Below, piece after piece: positions 30,166 to 31,667 of a DNA stretch of 31,667 nt. Source of the stretch: BPIH01 sp042408925 (GTDB taxonomy: Bacteria > Chloroflexota > Limnocylindria > Limnocylindrales > CSP1-4). The DNA lies in assembly GCA_042408925.1 (NCBI GenBank), contig JBHOQO010000003.1:1-31667 (forward strand), read 5' to 3'. Made by a program: the position numbers and the translations under genes. The first letter of the stretch is position 1; every line of letters starts with the position of its first letter. The notes under the pieces are model-generated. The model made no database searches, had not been told where the DNA came from, and worked only from the letters and a program-made list of their open reading frames with translations.

Positions 30166-31283
30166 CGGGCCACCTCCTCGGGTTCGGGCTCGCCGGGAGC
30201 GTGGGCGCTCGGCGGGATCGCCGGCGTCGGTTCGACCTGGTCGGCGGGGTGGTCGACCGCCTCGTCCTCGAAGCCTCGACCGACGAGCTCGACGAAGACG
30301 TCCTCGAGGGTCGGCTCGGCTTTGCGGAGGGCGAGGATCCGGGATCCGAGCTCGCCGAGGGCACCGACGACGCCAGCCAGGGCTCCGTCGTCGGCGAGGA
30401 CGAGGTTGATCGCCAGCCGCTGTCCGGCAGCGCCGTTTCCCTCGGGGCCCGCCGGGCCATCGTCGGCGGCCCGGGTGGCGGCGACGACCCCCGGCAGGCG
30501 GGCGAGGACCTCGGGCCCGCCGTCGAGGTGATCGACCTCGAGCCGGAAGAGCGATTCGCGGCGGACCAGGCGGCGAAGCTCGGCCGGGGTGCCGATGGCG
30601 AGGATCCGCCCGCGATCGACGATGGCGATCCGGTCGCAGAGCTCGTCGGCCTCGGCCATGTAGTGGGTCGTCAGGAGGATCGTTCGGCCGGGGACGGCGC
30701 GCTGCCAATCGACGACGAGGGCCCGGAGCGAGCGCGCCGCCGAGACGTCGAGGCCGAGGGTCGGCTCGTCGAGGAAGAGGATCCAGGGGTCGTTCAGGAG
30801 CCCCCGAGCGACGTTGAGCTTCTGGCGCTGGCCGGTCGAGAGCGTGCTCACCCGCTGGTCCCGCTGCTCGGCCAGTCCGACGGCCTCGATGAGCTCGTCG
30901 ACCCGGCGCCAGCCTTCCCGGCCGGGGAGGCCGTAGAACTGGCTGAACATCCAGAGCTGCTCGCGGACGGTCAGGATTCCGTAGCCGGACTGTTCGCCGC
31001 CGGCGACGATGTTCATGATCCGGCGGACCTGCTTCGCCTCGCGGACGACGTCGAAGCCGAAGACGCGGGCCCAGCCCTCGCTCGGGCCGAGGAGGGTCGT
31101 GAGGATCTTGATGAGCGTGGTCTTGCCGGCACCGTTCGGGCCGAGGAGGCCGAAGAACTCCCCGGCCGGCACGTCGAGATCGATGCCGTCGAGGGCGACG
31201 ACGGGCTTCGGGCGGGCGGCGTAGATGCGCCGGATCCCCCGGGCCTCGATCGCCGCCGGGAGGTCGGCGCTAGACACTGGCAC
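30162..31283 (-). CDS. ABC exporter ATP-binding protein (DrrA/NodI type)
   Basis: A 373-residue ATPase subunit with all ABC motifs: Walker A GLLGPNGAGKTTLIK (about 45-59), a Q-loop region (AGGEQSGYGILTVREQLWMF), signature LSTGQRQKLNVARGLL, Walker B WILFLDEPTLGLDVSAA, and H-loop LLTTHYMAEADELCDRIAIV. The C-terminal about 110 residues form the extra domain typical of DrrA-type drug and polysaccharide exporters, ending in AEPTLEDVFVELVGRGFE and a Pro/Glu-rich tail. It powers the two permeases encoded next. The start is GTG at 31283 or GTG at 31277; the second has AGGTG just upstream. A -10 box lies at 31331. Confidence 0.95.
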   Translation of the reverse strand: MPVSSADLPAAIEARGIRRIYAARPKPVVALDGIDLDVPAGEFFGLLGPNGAGKTTLIKILTTLLGPSEGWARVFGFDVVREAKQVRRIMNIVAGGEQSGYGILTVREQLWMFSQFYGLPGREGWRRVDELIEAVGLAEQRDQRVSTLSTGQRQKLNVARGLLNDPWILFLDEPTLGLDVSAARSLRALVVDWQRAVPGRTILLTTHYMAEADELCDRIAIVDRGRILAIGTPAELRRLVRRESLFRLEVDHLDGGPEVLARLPGVVAATRAADDGPAGPEGNGAAGQRLAINLVLADDGALAGVVGALGELGSRILALRKAEPTLEDVFVELVGRGFEDEAVDHPADQVEPTPAIPPSAHAPGEPEPEEVAR

Positions 31284-31330
31284 CTCGAATTGCGGCGGCG
31301 TGGGGCAGCCGTGGCGTGGGACGGAGCGGC

Positions 31331-31336
31331 AGTCTA
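31331..31336 (-). promoter_or_regulatory. -10 box of the ABC exporter operon
   Basis: TAGACT on the minus strand (GGTGTAGACTGCCG), giving a leader of about 40 nt. No regulator gene lies beside it within the window. Confidence 0.45.
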
Positions 31337-31346
31337 CACCGGCGGC

Positions 31347-31374
31347 GGCCAGGGTTGGATGGCCAGGGTTGGAT
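31347..31374. repeat. 14-bp tandem duplication
   Basis: GGCCAGGGTTGGAT occurs twice in a row (31347-31360 and 31361-31374), just upstream of the ABC promoter and before the large array. Confidence 0.8.
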
Positions 31375-31406
31375 TCAGATCGTTGCGGGGATCCTCCCGC
31401 CGGGCA

Positions 31407-31667
31407 CGTCGCTCCCAGCGAACACTACACCGGTGCCTGGAGCCCGTCTGCTCGATGCGTCGCTCTCAGCGAACACTACGCCGGCTCCCTGCGGCCTGAC
31501 CGCGGCCCGCGTCGCTCTCAGCGAACACTACACCGGTGCCTGGAGCCCGTCTGCTCGATGCGTCGCCCTCAGCGAACACTACGCCGGCTCCCTGCGGCCT
31601 GACCGCGGCCCGCGTCGCTCTCAGCGAACACTACACCGGTGCCTGGAGCCCGTCTGCTCGATGCGTC
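31407..31667. repeat. Tandem array with 51/52-bp alternating units (second family), runs off the window
   Basis: Units begin with CGTCGC at 31407, 31458, 31510, 31561, 31613 and 31664 (cut by the window end). Each has a conserved 27-bp half (CGTCGCTCTCAGCGAACACT then ACRCCGG). The other half alternates strictly: TGCCTGGAGCCCGTCTGCTC (51-bp units 1, 3, 5) or CTCCCTGCGGCCTGACCGCG (52-bp units 2, 4). The true period is thus 103 bp. The conserved half contains CGCT-CTC-AGCG. The alternating half contains GAGC/GCTC or GGCC/GGCC pairs, so both can form small hairpins. There is no gene in 31284-31667. Confidence 0.95.

Noticed and set aside
31225..31602. Plus-strand frames with SEHYTG-type peptides at the right edge
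   Set aside because: Translations of the second repeat family; the 51/52-bp alternation would break any real frame.
31407..31667. CRISPR array at the right edge
   Set aside because: Only two spacer sequences alternate and no cas genes or leader are visible.

Overview
The window is very GC-rich, densely coded bacterial chromosome. The best guess is Chloroflexota (a Limnocylindria/Ellin6529-like lineage); Actinomycetota is the alternative. The reasons are the gene content (F420-type luciferase-like oxidoreductase, DivIVA-free housekeeping blocks, obgE-nadD-rsfS, comEA-comEC-holA, pyrG-fsa-rho), the extreme GC3, and -10 boxes of the form TAnnnT that often sit only 6-7 nt before the start codon, as in leaderless transcription. 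The assignment is inference: no rRNA gene is present.

Left part (1-3458): the first 77 bases hold the start of a leftward gene behind a textbook LexA-type SOS promoter. A roughly 500-base non-coding stretch with three GTGCAC-N3-GTGCAC palindromes follows. Next come a leftward EamA exporter, tRNA-Ala(CGC), tRNA-Tyr(GTA), a YgjP/M48-like metallopeptidase, a short unrecognised rightward gene, and tRNA-Ala(GGC) with an intrinsic terminator.

Middle (3459-16683): leuS runs rightward and faces a leftward acyl-CoA synthetase/GNAT acetyltransferase fusion. Their 3' ends are separated by about 900 bases built of fifteen roughly 51-bp repeats in two opposed arms. An F420-type oxidoreductase, a short PLL-like lectin protein, the competence genes comEA and comEC, and holA follow rightward. 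A small YgiT-type zinc-finger gene faces them.

Right part (16871-31283) is all leftward. It contains obgE-nadD-rsfS (each pair overlapping by 4 nt), a LysM/M23 peptidase, and pyrG, fsa, an EamA exporter and rho. It also contains a small operon with a self-duplicated unknown protein, a 52-residue membrane protein and a HAD phosphatase with a probable CTG start. Furthest right is an ABC-2 exporter (ATPase, a 20-codon relay ORF, two permeases). The last 261 bases are a second, unrelated-looking tandem array with the same roughly 51-bp period, running off the window.

The strongest candidates for something undescribed are the two about 51-bp repeat arrays (conserved half plus alternating half that keeps a small hairpin), the leaderless SOS promoter, and the translational relay mini-ORF in the ABC operon.
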